The position numbers and the translations under genes were made by a program. Below the pieces are notes generated by a model. The model had not been told where the DNA came from. It worked only from the letters and a program-made list of their open reading frames with translations, and made no database searches. Positions 36,678 through 43,688 of a DNA stretch of 43,688 bases are shown piece by piece (within the stretch, counting starts at the first letter, position 1; each line of letters starts with the position of its first letter). Source of the stretch: an uncultured Magnetospirillum sp. (GTDB lineage Bacteria > Pseudomonadota > Alphaproteobacteria > Rhodospirillales > Magnetospirillaceae); contig NZ_CAINTR010000058.1 of assembly GCF_903853455.1 (NCBI RefSeq), positions 1 through 43,688 on the forward strand. Reading direction: 5' to 3'.

Positions 36678-37787
36678 TCAACTTCTTTCGCAGATGGGAG
36701 CGACTCCATCCAAGATCCGCTCCAGCATGGAAGCCGCCTGAGAGTTCCCCTCTGTGGTGGCAACCGGCGGAACGCGCAGGGAAAACAACTTTTGCAGTTG
36801 AGTTTCCAGGCTGGGGCCAAGCAAGGTTTCGACCTCCACCGGCAAGGCTCGCCCGTGGTCACGGAGCCAGCCGTCGAGATGAGGGCATTCCAGCCAATCG
36901 GGGCGCGGCACATACAGGACCGGAATTCCCGCCATGGCCGCCTCGACAAAGGTGCCATAGCCGGGCTTGGTGACCACCACATCCGCCGAGGCCAGGAGGT
37001 CGGAGAACGGCAGGCCCGCCGCCTGCCAGGGCCTGAAATCGGCACGGCCGGCGGGAAACGCCAGCGAACTCAGCCACAGCCAGTCCGGCAGAACCGGCCA
37101 ACGCGCCAGATCGAGGGCGTGGTCGATCCCGCCGAAGGCGATCAGGCCGATGCGGGTCCCCTCGCCCACTCCCAGGGCGGCGCGAAGCTCGGCGTTCCTG
37201 GCGTTGCCACATGTCCCCACGGGGCCGATCTCCACCAGATTGGTCAGGCTCGGCATCTCCATGGCCGGCCTTACCCGCAGGAAGGCGGCGGCGGCGTTGT
37301 AGGCCCCGGCCATCTCGGCCCCGATCCGGGCGGCTTCCGGCCGGTCCCCCAGGTAATGGCGATAGATGTCGACCCATTCCAGCGAACTCAGCGCCACCAC
37401 CGGAATACCGGCCTGAGCGGCGGCGGCGATGGTGACATAGGGAACATTGGCCAACACTAGGTCGGGGGCGGCCTGACGCAGCCTTTGAGCCTCGCCCTCC
37501 ACCACCGCCGGCCAGTCGGCGTGGAGGTCCCGGTACCCCCTGGCCGAGGCCTCCAGGTCCACAAGGGTGGACGAGCGCATCCGCAGCCCGAAATCGGGGA
37601 TATCCCCCACATAGGTGAAATCGGTACCGTAGCGGGTTTCCAGGAAGGAACGGGTAACCCCGGTCTGAATGGTCAGACGCAGGCCGGGCCGGCGGTGACT
37701 CAATTCGTTCACCACCGGCGCGGTCATGGCGGCATGGCCGTAGCCGTGGGGACTGAGGGCAAGCCACAGATGCTGGGACGGGTTCAA
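36678..37787 (-). CDS. MurG-like glycosyltransferase family protein
   Basis: This protein of about 369 residues has a GT-B fold appearance. The N-terminal Rossmann domain opens HLWLALSPHGYGHAAMTAPV, like nucleotide-sugar transferases and the arabinokinase N-terminal family. The C-terminal donor site is VVTKPGYGTFVEAAMAGIPV. Donor and acceptor are unknown. No ATG suits: TTG 37787 has GAGG eight bases upstream and I use it, while TTG 37820 would add 11 residues. It diverges from the dihydroorotate-dehydrogenase-like gene. Confidence 0.85.
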   Translation of the reverse strand: MNPSQHLWLALSPHGYGHAAMTAPVVNELSHRRPGLRLTIQTGVTRSFLETRYGTDFTYVGDIPDFGLRMRSSTLVDLEASARGYRDLHADWPAVVEGEAQRLRQAAPDLVLANVPYVTIAAAAQAGIPVVALSSLEWVDIYRHYLGDRPEAARIGAEMAGAYNAAAAFLRVRPAMEMPSLTNLVEIGPVGTCGNARNAELRAALGVGEGTRIGLIAFGGIDHALDLARWPVLPDWLWLSSLAFPAGRADFRPWQAAGLPFSDLLASADVVVTKPGYGTFVEAAMAGIPVLYVPRPDWLECPHLDGWLRDHGRALPVEVETLLGPSLETQLQKLFSLRVPPVATTEGNSQAASMLERILDGVAPICERS

Positions 37788-37921
37788 AATGCAGGCCTCA
37801 AGCCGGAACGCGAGTGGCAACGATAAAGGTTAAGAACGGCTCTGTCGACGCGGGGTGGCTTGCCTGTCGACGCTGGGCGGGATAGCCTTATGGCAAGCCC
37901 GGCAATCAAGAGGATCGTCCC

Positions 37922-38911
37922 ATGGATCTGTCCACCCGCTATCTTGGCCTTGATCTCAAGAATCCCCTGGTGGTATCGGCGTCGCCGCTGGGACTTGACC
38001 TGGGCAATGTCCGCAAGCTCGAGGATCTCGGCGCGGCGGCCATCGTACTGCCCTCCATCTTCCAGGAGGACATCGAAAACGAGATCGACGAAATGGAGCG
38101 CCTGGTGGCCGAGGGTAACTCGGAAGCCTTCTCCTACTTCCCGACCCATATGGCCGAGAATGCCGGTCCCCAGAATTATCTCGACCTGATCCGGCGCACC
38201 CGCCAAGGGGTGGAAATTCCGGTGATCGCCAGCCTCAACGGCACCACCCGCACCGGCTGGACCGATTACGCCATCCAGATCGAACAGGCCGGCGCCCAGG
38301 CCATCGAACTCAACATTTATTTCCTGCCCACCGATCTCAGCCTCGCCGGCGGTGAGGTCGAAGCGCTCTATGTGGACATCCTCAAGGCGGTGAAGCAGGC
38401 CGTTTCGATTCCGGTTTCCATGAAGCTCAGCCCCTATTTCAGTTCGGTCGGCCATATGGTCAAGACCCTGGATCAGGCCGGAGCCGACGGGTTCGTGCTG
38501 TTCAACCGCTTCTACCAGCCCGACATCGACCTGGAGGAGCTTACCCTGGTGCGCGACCTCAAGCTCAGCCACAAGGGCGAGATCCGGCTGCCGCTGCTGT
38601 GGATCGCCGCCCTAGCCGGCAAGATCAAGGGCTCCATCGCCGCCAGTTCCGGTGTCCAGACCGCCGCCGAAGTGATCAAGTACCTGTTCGTCGGTGCCGA
38701 CGTGGTCATGACCACCTCGGCCCTCATGCGCCATGGCGTCGGTTATATGAAGACCCTGCATGACGGATTGGTCGCCGACCTCAAAACCCGCGAGGTCGAA
38801 AAGCTGTCCGACATCCGCGGCCGCATGAGCCGGGGCGCGGTCAGCGACCTCGGCGCCTTTGACCGCGTCAACTACATCCGGATCCTGCGCGGCGGCGTCC
38901 ACTCGTCGTAG
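37922..38911 (+). CDS. Dihydroorotate-dehydrogenase-like flavoprotein
   Basis: This 329-residue barrel flavoprotein is related to class 1 dihydroorotate dehydrogenases. It begins MDLSTRYLGLDLKNPLVVSA, then IELNIYFLP in place of the usual ELNVSCPN-type loop, and VSMKLSPYFSSVG. The FMN phosphate site is near IAASSGVQTAAEVIKYLFVGADVV (first half shown). The altered loop and the lack of a Cys or Ser catalytic base at the usual point make pyrimidine synthesis doubtful. A strong terminator follows at 38928. Confidence 0.82.
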   Translation: MDLSTRYLGLDLKNPLVVSASPLGLDLGNVRKLEDLGAAAIVLPSIFQEDIENEIDEMERLVAEGNSEAFSYFPTHMAENAGPQNYLDLIRRTRQGVEIPVIASLNGTTRTGWTDYAIQIEQAGAQAIELNIYFLPTDLSLAGGEVEALYVDILKAVKQAVSIPVSMKLSPYFSSVGHMVKTLDQAGADGFVLFNRFYQPDIDLEELTLVRDLKLSHKGEIRLPLLWIAALAGKIKGSIAASSGVQTAAEVIKYLFVGADVVMTTSALMRHGVGYMKTLHDGLVADLKTREVEKLSDIRGRMSRGAVSDLGAFDRVNYIRILRGGVHSS

Positions 38912-38927
38912 CGCGGCTCTACCACCG

Positions 38928-38960
38928 AAAGGGCCCGGCTGGAAACGGCCGGGCCCTTTT
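38928..38960 (+). terminator. Rho-independent terminator after the DHOD-like gene
   Basis: AAAGGGCCCGGC pairs perfectly with GCCGGGCCCTTT across an 8-base loop, ending TTTT. It begins 17 bases after the stop codon. Confidence 0.9.
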
Positions 38961-39028
38961 GTATTTCCCGCATGCGACGGACCTGTCACCATCTCCGCGT
39001 CGTTGAATTATGCGCGGAGATCGCCCCC

Positions 39029-39643
39029 ATGGACTTCGCGGATAAGGCCCTGGCCGATCTGGTGGCGAGGATTCGCAGCCTCGAGTCCGAGATCGAAAGC
39101 CGGATCGCTGAACGGCGTGCCCAATTCCACTATGCGGTGAAGCGCAACCGGGTTTGTTTCGATCAGGACATCCTGGCGCGGCACCGCGACTTCAAACGCG
39201 GCTTCTGGCGGCAGATGCGGGAATCGCCGCTCCGCTTCATCCTGGTCTCGCCGATCATCTACTCCCTGATCTTGCCGCTGGCGCTGCTCGACCTGTTCGT
39301 GGAGGTCTATCAGGCCGTCTGCTTCCGGGTCTATGGCATCAAGCGGGTCCCCCGGTCGGATTTCATCGTCATCGACCGCCACCACCTCGCCTATCTCAAT
39401 CCGCTGGAAAAGTTCAACTGCATCTATTGCGGCTATGGCAACGGCGTCATCGCCTACGCCCGCGAGATCGCGGCGAGGACCGAGGAGTATTGGTGTCCGA
39501 TCAAGCATTCGCGGCCCATCGCCAAGCCGCATTCCCGCTATGTCCACTTCGTCGATTACGGCGACGCCGAAGGCTATCGCCAACGACAGGATGAGCTGCG
39601 TCAACACGCCACGGCCCCCGACGAGCCGCCGCCCACCGCCTGA
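39029..39643 (+). CDS. Conserved hypothetical protein with CxxC motif
   Basis: This 204-residue protein opens with a helical, charged segment (MDFADKALADLVARIRSLES), followed by a hydrophobic stretch ILVSPIIYSLILPLALLDLF that is probably membrane-embedded. A conserved-looking soluble part contains LNPLEKFNCIYCGYGNGVIA and EEYWCPIKHSRPI. The Cys and His residues could hold a metal. GGAGA precedes ATG 39029. I do not recognise a function. It ends five bases before the convergent TPR/ATP-grasp gene. Confidence 0.75.
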   Translation: MDFADKALADLVARIRSLESEIESRIAERRAQFHYAVKRNRVCFDQDILARHRDFKRGFWRQMRESPLRFILVSPIIYSLILPLALLDLFVEVYQAVCFRVYGIKRVPRSDFIVIDRHHLAYLNPLEKFNCIYCGYGNGVIAYAREIAARTEEYWCPIKHSRPIAKPHSRYVHFVDYGDAEGYRQRQDELRQHATAPDEPPPTA

Positions 39644-39648
39644 CCGGC

Positions 39649-41361
39649 TCAGGCGCCTCCCAGCCTGTTCCGGACCATGCGGGTGACGGCGTCCCGAATG
39701 CGGGGCACCGCCTGGTGCTTATAGGGAAATTCCGCCTCCGCATCGTCTAGATGCACCAGCATGCAGGCATTGGCTTCGAAGAACAGAACCTCGCCATTGG
39801 GGAGGATGCTGCAATCCATGCCGCCGTAATCCAGGTCCAGACGCTGCGCCACCTGATCCACCGCGGCGGCGGCCTTGGGGCCGAACACCTGGCGCCAATC
39901 GGTCAGGAACGCTTCCTCCTCCCGCCTTTTCCAATCGACCCGCCCCATCTCGGCTCGCCAGTAGTGAACCAGCCAGCTTTCGGCGATGGCGAGATGGTAG
40001 GGAAACGGCTGACGATCGACGAAAATGAAGCGGTACTTCCGATAGCACTCCTGGGCGCCCTTGAAGTCGTGGAACGCGGTCAGCAGAAAGCGGTCATAGG
40101 GGACGTTCGCAAGGTACTCCGTCAATTGCGGTGGGGTCTTGATCAGGGCCAGATCCTTGCCGCCATGGGCACCGCCGGGGCGAATCAAAACCGGCCCGGA
40201 AAAGCTCGACAAATCGGCCGGTTCATGGCGCGTCATCAGGCGCACCTCGGGTACCACCAGTCCTGCGATATCCCCAAACAACTCGTGAACCCGATCACGA
40301 CCGGTCCGGGCGACGCGATCAGGGGGGTTGAGGACCGGCTTTCCCAGACGCGCCGCAAGCGTCTTCACCGGTTCGACCTGACCGCCGCTCCGCTCCACCT
40401 CACCCAGTGTATTGAAAATCAGATCGGCGCCGATCAGGTCGTCATAGGCCACGCTCCCCAACGGCGCGTCCGGCTGATCGGGAGACACCAGGATCAAGGT
40501 CGTCGTGGCGAACACCGCCGGATCGAACAAATAGCGGGTGGGCACATGGCTGGCGCCCACACCACCCAGCAGCAAAATGGTGGCCTCGGATTGGTCGGAC
40601 CGTCCCTTCCTCACCAATCCTTGCATGCGGGTCAGACGATTGCGCAAAGACAAGGCTTCGTCGCCACGGAGCAGGCGATCCAGGATCTCGGCAAACTGGT
40701 CGAGGGCTTCCGCGTTGTCGGCATCTATATTCAGAATGACGCGACAGGCCTGCTCGGCGGCGGCCAGTTCGCCGCCCTCGAAGGTCGCCTTGGAAAAATG
40801 AAGCAAAATGGCGATGCGCTCGGACATGGCTTCGACCGGCGTATGGTTCAGCGCCACCAGATGGGCCTCGGCGGCTTCCATGAAACGGTGGCAGTCGTAA
40901 AGCACCATGCCCCGGTTGTCGTGGGCCACGCCGTAATTGGGATCGACCTCCAAAGCCCGATCCAAGGCGAGCAAGGCTTCGTCCCGCTGCCCCAGGCGAT
41001 GGAGGGATACGGCCAAGTCGTTGAAGATGGGGGCGAGGTCGGGCAAGCCCGCAGCGGCCCGACGGAACAATGCGGCAGCGTCCCGATCCTCACCCTTGCC
41101 TTGGAGCAATCGCCCCAGATTGTGCAGTGTTGTCGGATTCTCGGGGTCCATCTCCAGATGCCGGAGAAACAACGCCTCGGCCTCCGGGTCACCGGGACGG
41201 TCCATCAGGATCATGCCCAGCATCCTCAAGGCGTGCGGCTGACGGGGATCGATCTCCAGAACCTGCCGATACAATGCCTCGGCCTCGACCAGACGACCGT
41301 GCCGATGATGGACCAAGGCAGTCCGAAGCCGTGCTTCGAGGGTGTCCGTGTTATCATTCAT
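39649..41361 (-). CDS. TPR / ATP-grasp fusion protein
   Basis: This 570-residue protein has about seven tetratricopeptide repeats in residues 10-265 (for example EAEALYRQVLEIDPRQPHAL and ALDRALEVDPNYGVAHDN). A C-terminal region of ATP-grasp (RimK/glutathione-synthetase-like) character follows: VLIRPGGAHGGKDLALI near residue 395 and LDYGGMDCSILPNGEVLFFE near 520, with ANACMLVHLDD after it. ATP-grasp enzymes join carboxylates to amines, and TPRs would recruit the substrate or partner. The substrate is unknown. ATG 41361 has no good ribosome site. A divergent Rmf-like small gene begins 298 bases away. Confidence 0.85.
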   Translation of the reverse strand: MNDNTDTLEARLRTALVHHRHGRLVEAEALYRQVLEIDPRQPHALRMLGMILMDRPGDPEAEALFLRHLEMDPENPTTLHNLGRLLQGKGEDRDAAALFRRAAAGLPDLAPIFNDLAVSLHRLGQRDEALLALDRALEVDPNYGVAHDNRGMVLYDCHRFMEAAEAHLVALNHTPVEAMSERIAILLHFSKATFEGGELAAAEQACRVILNIDADNAEALDQFAEILDRLLRGDEALSLRNRLTRMQGLVRKGRSDQSEATILLLGGVGASHVPTRYLFDPAVFATTTLILVSPDQPDAPLGSVAYDDLIGADLIFNTLGEVERSGGQVEPVKTLAARLGKPVLNPPDRVARTGRDRVHELFGDIAGLVVPEVRLMTRHEPADLSSFSGPVLIRPGGAHGGKDLALIKTPPQLTEYLANVPYDRFLLTAFHDFKGAQECYRKYRFIFVDRQPFPYHLAIAESWLVHYWRAEMGRVDWKRREEEAFLTDWRQVFGPKAAAAVDQVAQRLDLDYGGMDCSILPNGEVLFFEANACMLVHLDDAEAEFPYKHQAVPRIRDAVTRMVRNRLGGA

Positions 41362-41659
41362 TGCAGAGTCGTGCTTTCACGATGACCGTTCCGCCCGCAG
41401 GCGGCGAGACCCGAATTGCAACACGATTTCTCCCCAGGGCAAAACCATAATCGACCGGAACGCGGTCGGATCGGAACTTTCAGCCGATCCTACGACAAGG
41501 ATGCGCGGTGGCTCGGCGGTATAATTCGCCTGCAAAATGGCAATTCGGGAAATTGTCACCATATTCACTTCTGAGGGACTTTGTCCGCGATGTGCGGGAA
41601 GCCCGAAGTCCCGATGTCGGCCTTCACTTCCCTTAATTCAACCACGCAAGGGGATTTCC
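41362..41659. other. Divergent region between TPR/ATP-grasp and Rmf-like genes
   Basis: The 298 bases contain a perfect TATAAT at 41520-41525 on the plus strand, a likely -10, but no matching -35 at the usual distance. AT-rich sequence follows. No gene or stable hairpin was recognised. Confidence 0.4.
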
Positions 41660-41893
41660 ATGGTCGAAAGCACCCCATTCCAACTGAGCCGTATCTATGC
41701 GAGCGGTTGGAGTGCAGGCCGGAAATGCAACGCCGACGATCCCGTCGAGATCGACGCCATGGCGGGCCGCCTCAACCCCCATCAGTCGCTTAACGAACGC
41801 GAGCGTTGGAGCCAGGGTTTCAAGGACGCGGTCGTCCGTAGCATCGGAACGCCGGCACGATTCCGCGACAGTCTTTCCCGTACAGGAGAATAG
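41660..41893 (+). CDS. Rmf/CrpP-family small protein (ribosome modulation factor-like)
   Basis: This 77-residue protein shows the pattern of ribosome modulation factor: RIYASGWSAGRKC, then NPHQSLNERERWSQGFKDAV. It aligns well with the E. coli Rmf arrangement of G-Y/W-x-A-G followed by P-x-Q-S/T-L-N-x-R-x-x-W-x-x-G. Rmf pairs ribosomes into inactive 100S dimers in stationary phase, and CrpP is a related fold linked to quinolone modification. AAGGGGA precedes the ATG. A 49-residue basic protein gene follows two bases later. Confidence 0.8.
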   Translation: MVESTPFQLSRIYASGWSAGRKCNADDPVEIDAMAGRLNPHQSLNERERWSQGFKDAVVRSIGTPARFRDSLSRTGE

Positions 41894-41895
41894 TC

Positions 41896-42045
41896 ATGGC
41901 AAAAAGTCAGAAACATAGCGGCCGCGAGCCGAAAAAACCGAAGGCCACGGTGAAGAAGGTCGCCGCACCGGCATCCATCTTCGACGACAGCCGACAGCCC
42001 CCGAAGAAGAAGACCCCGACGGAACCGAGGCCGGCCAGAACCTAG
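41896..42045 (+). CDS. 49-residue Lys/Pro-rich basic protein
   Basis: This short gene encodes MAKSQKHSGREPKKPKATVK and continues to end PRPART, with 11 Lys and 10 Pro residues overall. AGGAGA lies seven to eight bases before the ATG. It starts two bases after the stop of the Rmf-like gene, so the two are surely co-transcribed. Small proteins starting MAKxQxxSNRExKKPK occur in many proteobacteria as I recall, with no known role. An RNA- or ribosome-binding role would suit its charge and neighbour, but this is inference. Confidence 0.75.
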   Translation: MAKSQKHSGREPKKPKATVKKVAAPASIFDDSRQPPKKKTPTEPRPART

Positions 42046-42187
42046 CCAACCTCTGAGTAAATTCCGGGGGTGCCATGGCGATGCGATGGCCGGTATGGTC
42101 CTCGAAGTGGCCTTCTCGGTCATAGCCACTCCGCTTTCGGAGGGCTGCTGATGGATCGCCGGTCCCCCCCGCCGCGCGAACCAAAGA

Positions 42188-42214
42188 CCGCCGACCCGCC
42201 CCCCGGGTCGGCGG
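42188..42214 (+). promoter_or_regulatory. Strong hairpin before the MlaC-like gene
   Basis: CCGCCGACCCG pairs perfectly with CGGGTCGGCGG across a 5-base loop. No T tract follows, so it is either a weak terminator for the Rmf-like operon or a leader structure 68 bases before the next gene. Confidence 0.4.
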
Positions 42215-42281
42215 ATTACCTTGGGGTATGTTCGTTCCCGTCATGCGGAGCGCGCCTTACCGGCGAGGGAGTTTTTGGGTC

Positions 42282-42896
42282 ATGGTCCAGCGCATACTCG
42301 TCTCTACGCTCGTGGCTTTGTTCGTGCTTTTCGGCACAACGGCCGCAAGGGCCGCCGACGACCAGACGGCGCAGACCTTCATTCAGGGCTTGGCCCAGAA
42401 CGCCATCGCGACGGTGGCGGCTCAGAACGTTTCCGACACGGATCGCAACGAACGCTTTCGGAAGATCTTCGTGTCCGCCTTCGACATTCCTGAGATCGGC
42501 AAGTTCGTGTTGTCGCGCCACTGGCGGGCAGTCACTCCGGCACAGCAGGCGGCCTTCTTGAAGGAATTCGAGGACACCCAGGTGCTGATGTGGAGCCGGC
42601 GTTTCAAGGACTATAACGGAGTAAGTTTGGAAACCTTGGGGGCCAATAAGGAGGGCGAGGCCACATGGCTGGTCGATTCGCAGATCATCCGTCCCCAGGC
42701 TCCCCCAATCTCCGTGCAATGGCGCGTCCATGGGGCCGCAGACGGCAGCATGCGCGTCATCGACATTATCTCCAGCGGGATCAGCATGGTCTTGACCTAT
42801 CGTGACGACTACGCCTCCGCCCTGAAGTTGAACGGCGGAAACGTCGACGCCCTCCTGGCCGTCATGCGGGCCAAGAACGAGCGCCGAGTCCTCTGA
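42282..42896 (+). CDS. MlaC/HpnM/Ttg2D-family phospholipid-binding protein
   Basis: This 204-residue periplasmic protein is of the toluene-tolerance Ttg2 family. A signal peptide (MVQRILVSTLVALFVLFGTT, then AARA) precedes the mature part. Family stretches are FRKIFVSAFDIPEIGKFVLS, HWRAVTPAQQAAFLKEFEDT and GISMVLTYRDDYASAL. MlaC carries phospholipid between membranes, and HpnM is the hopanoid-associated member; the hpnC/hpnE genes make HpnM a fair alternative. ATG 42282 is chosen for the signal peptide. Confidence 0.9.
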   Translation: MVQRILVSTLVALFVLFGTTAARAADDQTAQTFIQGLAQNAIATVAAQNVSDTDRNERFRKIFVSAFDIPEIGKFVLSRHWRAVTPAQQAAFLKEFEDTQVLMWSRRFKDYNGVSLETLGANKEGEATWLVDSQIIRPQAPPISVQWRVHGAADGSMRVIDIISSGISMVLTYRDDYASALKLNGGNVDALLAVMRAKNERRVL

Positions 42897-42927
42897 CGGC
42901 CCTCTTTCCCGAAGCGATCAGGCAGTC

Positions 42928-42966
42928 AAAAGGGCTTAGCCAATTTCTGGCTAAGCCCTTTTAATT
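42928..42966 (+). terminator. Rho-independent terminator after the MlaC-like gene
   Basis: AAAAGGGCTTAGCCA pairs perfectly over 15 bp with TGGCTAAGCCCTTTT across a 5-base loop, and AATTTTT follows. It lies just before the tRNA fragment. Confidence 0.92.
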
Positions 42967-42968
42967 TT

Positions 42969-43016
42969 TGGTCGGAGCGACAGGATTCGAACCTGCGACC
43001 CCCAGTCCCCCAGACT
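42969..43016 (-). other. tRNA-Pro(GGG) 3' fragment: attachment site of an integrated element
   Basis: Read on the minus strand, the 48 bases hold the 3' half of the anticodon arm with loop CTGGGGG, the variable loop, a complete T arm (GCAGGTTCGAATCCTGT), the acceptor strand CGCTCCG and ACCA. The 5' half of the tRNA (expected to start CGGAGCG) is missing, and pairing breaks at the second anticodon-stem position. This is the signature left where an element integrated in a tRNA-Pro 3' end. Confidence 0.85.
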
Positions 43017-43128
43017 TGAGAAAGCGGCCCGCGCCCTTAATCATGTCTGAACATTCCGGAACTCCAACCACACGAAAATCCTTATATTCCTTGCCTTTCC
43101 GCCGCCCCGCCGTAACATGGCTGAACAT

Positions 43129-43177
43129 GGGGTAACAGGGCAAAGCACCCCGAGTTTGTTACCCCGGTGTTACCCCG
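43129..43177. repeat. Integrase arm-site-like repeats
   Basis: GGGGTAAC (43129-43136, inverted) and two direct GTTACCCCG copies (43158-43166 and 43169-43177), the latter exactly 11 bases apart, lie between the attachment site and the integrase start. CTGAACAT also occurs twice (43047-43054, 43121-43128). They may be integrase or excisionase binding sites. Confidence 0.5.
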
Positions 43178-43194
43178 AGAAGGCAGGGCACGAA

Positions 43195-43578
43195 ATGGCG
43201 AAGGACAAAAAAACACTCACCGCCGCCGCAATCAAGCGGTTTCCTCCCGCCCCGTCGGGCAAGCGGGTGGAGCACTTCGACGCAGCCATCCCCGGCTTTG
43301 CCCTCCGGGTGACGGACAAGGGGGAAAAGTCCTTTGTCCTCTTCGCCCGGATCGCCGGGAAACTCGCCCGCCTCACCATCGGCAAGGCGCAACTCGAAGA
43401 GGACGGCCCCGGCCTCTCCCTGGCGGATGCCCGGCAGACGGCGCGGGATTGGCTCATGTCGTGCGCCAAGGGGGAAGACCCGAGAGGGCAGAAGGCACGG
43501 GCCGGAGCTCCGGACGGCCCCGCCCCCTGCCCCGGTCGAGGTCTACACTCGCCGCCGACAATTATCTTGGCCGGTTGA
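43195..43578 (+). pseudogene. int: P4-type tyrosine integrase, N-terminal part only
   Basis: Residues 1-105 form the arm-binding DUF4102 domain: LTAAAIKRFPPAPSGKRVEH, then FDAAIPGFALRVTDKGEKSF, ARLTIGKAQ and LSLADARQTARDWLMSCAKG. After GEDPRGQKARAGA the frame loses family character and stops at 43578. A neighbouring frame keeps APPPAPVEVYT, the usual linker, suggesting an indel near 43505-43515. The catalytic domain is absent in this frame. Either the gene is broken by the repeat structure starting at 43557, or the rest lies beyond the window. Confidence 0.75.
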
Positions 43579-43604
43579 GCGACAACTATGATGGCCGGTA
43601 TGAT
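43557..43604. repeat. Two tandem 24-bp repeats, possible transposase-binding end
   Basis: GACAATTATCTTGGCCGGT (43557-43575) and GACAACTATGATGGCCGGT (43581-43599) match at 16 of 19 positions and are 24 bases apart. Repeats of this kind are found at ends of IS21-type elements. They fall where integrase homology ends. Confidence 0.55.
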
Positions 43605-43605
43605 T

Positions 43606-43666
43606 GCCCGCTGGGGCCGGACGTAAGGAGGGGCGGAGCCCCGACTGGAGACCGGCCCCAGCGGGC
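43606..43666. repeat. 15-bp inverted repeat enclosing a second hairpin
   Basis: GCCCGCTGGGGCCGG (43606-43620) is exactly complementary to CCGGCCCCAGCGGGC (43652-43666). The inner hairpin GGGGC-GGA-GCCCC is at 43630-43642. The structure is followed by a possible start ATGACAAACGGCCCCA at 43673, which runs off the window. Confidence 0.6.
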
Positions 43667-43688
43667 GGCGGCATGACAAACGGCCCCA

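Noticed and set aside
39751-41385. 544-codon plus-strand frame opposite the TPR/ATP-grasp gene
   Set aside because: It is antisense to clear TPR repeats and has no ribosome site or recognisable domain.
42969-43060. Complete tRNA gene
   Set aside because: Only the 3' 48 bases fit a tRNA-Pro; the D arm and 5' acceptor strand are not in the adjoining sequence.

Overview
The window looks like a high-GC alphaproteobacterial chromosome, most likely from the Rhodospirillales and close to Magnetospirillum. The evidence is the dusB(nifR3)-ntrB-ntrC-ntrY-ntrX-trkA-hfq-hflX gene order, a fused ispDF, a hopanoid/squalene gene pair (hpnC, hpnE), an NDUFAF6-like protein, and a branch-type PutA that starts directly at the proline dehydrogenase module. 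Species assignment is inference. All calls come from reading translations and motifs; no database search was run.

Layout. 1-2.0 kb: an umuDC mutagenic polymerase cassette (umuC runs off the left edge) and a gene-poor stretch. 2.0-5.3 kb: a periplasmic glutathione peroxidase, a lipoprotein, and a divergent pair of Ser/Asn/Gln-rich proteins, one built from four copies of an undescribed 30-residue motif. 5.3-9.7 kb: a cytochrome c, an ACT-domain regulator overlapping a Crp/Fnr regulator, a small DUF2892 membrane protein, and the alpha-E / circularly permuted ATP-grasp pair. 9.9-16.1 kb: putA, an NDUFAF6-like gene, and hpnC-hpnE (no hpnD beside them). 16.1-19.8 kb: sodB with a palindromic upstream site, then an overlapping run transglutaminase-mazG-lipoprotein-SDR.

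19.8-22.5 kb is the accessory patch: a frameshifted LprI-type gene, a ParE/antitoxin module lying between two direct copies of the tail of an inositol monophosphatase gene, and three copies of a double-hairpin repeat whose stems covary. 22.3-34.9 kb is one long leftward block: cytochrome-assembly-like protein, dusB, ntrB, ntrC, ntrY, ntrX, trkA, a HAD phosphatase, hfq, hflX and the monophosphatase. Most junctions overlap or nearly touch, so nitrogen control, potassium transport and post-transcriptional regulation may share transcripts.

34.9-42.9 kb carries ispDF, cutA, a MurG-like glycosyltransferase, a dihydroorotate-dehydrogenase-like protein, a TPR/ATP-grasp fusion, an Rmf/CrpP-like small protein followed by a 49-residue basic protein, and an MlaC/HpnM-type protein. 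From 42.97 kb to the right edge the window enters an integrated element. It shows a 48-nt tRNA-Pro(GGG) 3' fragment on the minus strand (the attachment site), repeats resembling integrase arm sites, a P4-type integrase N-terminus that is broken, then tandem 24-bp repeats and a large inverted repeat that look like the end of a second mobile element. The island continues beyond the window.
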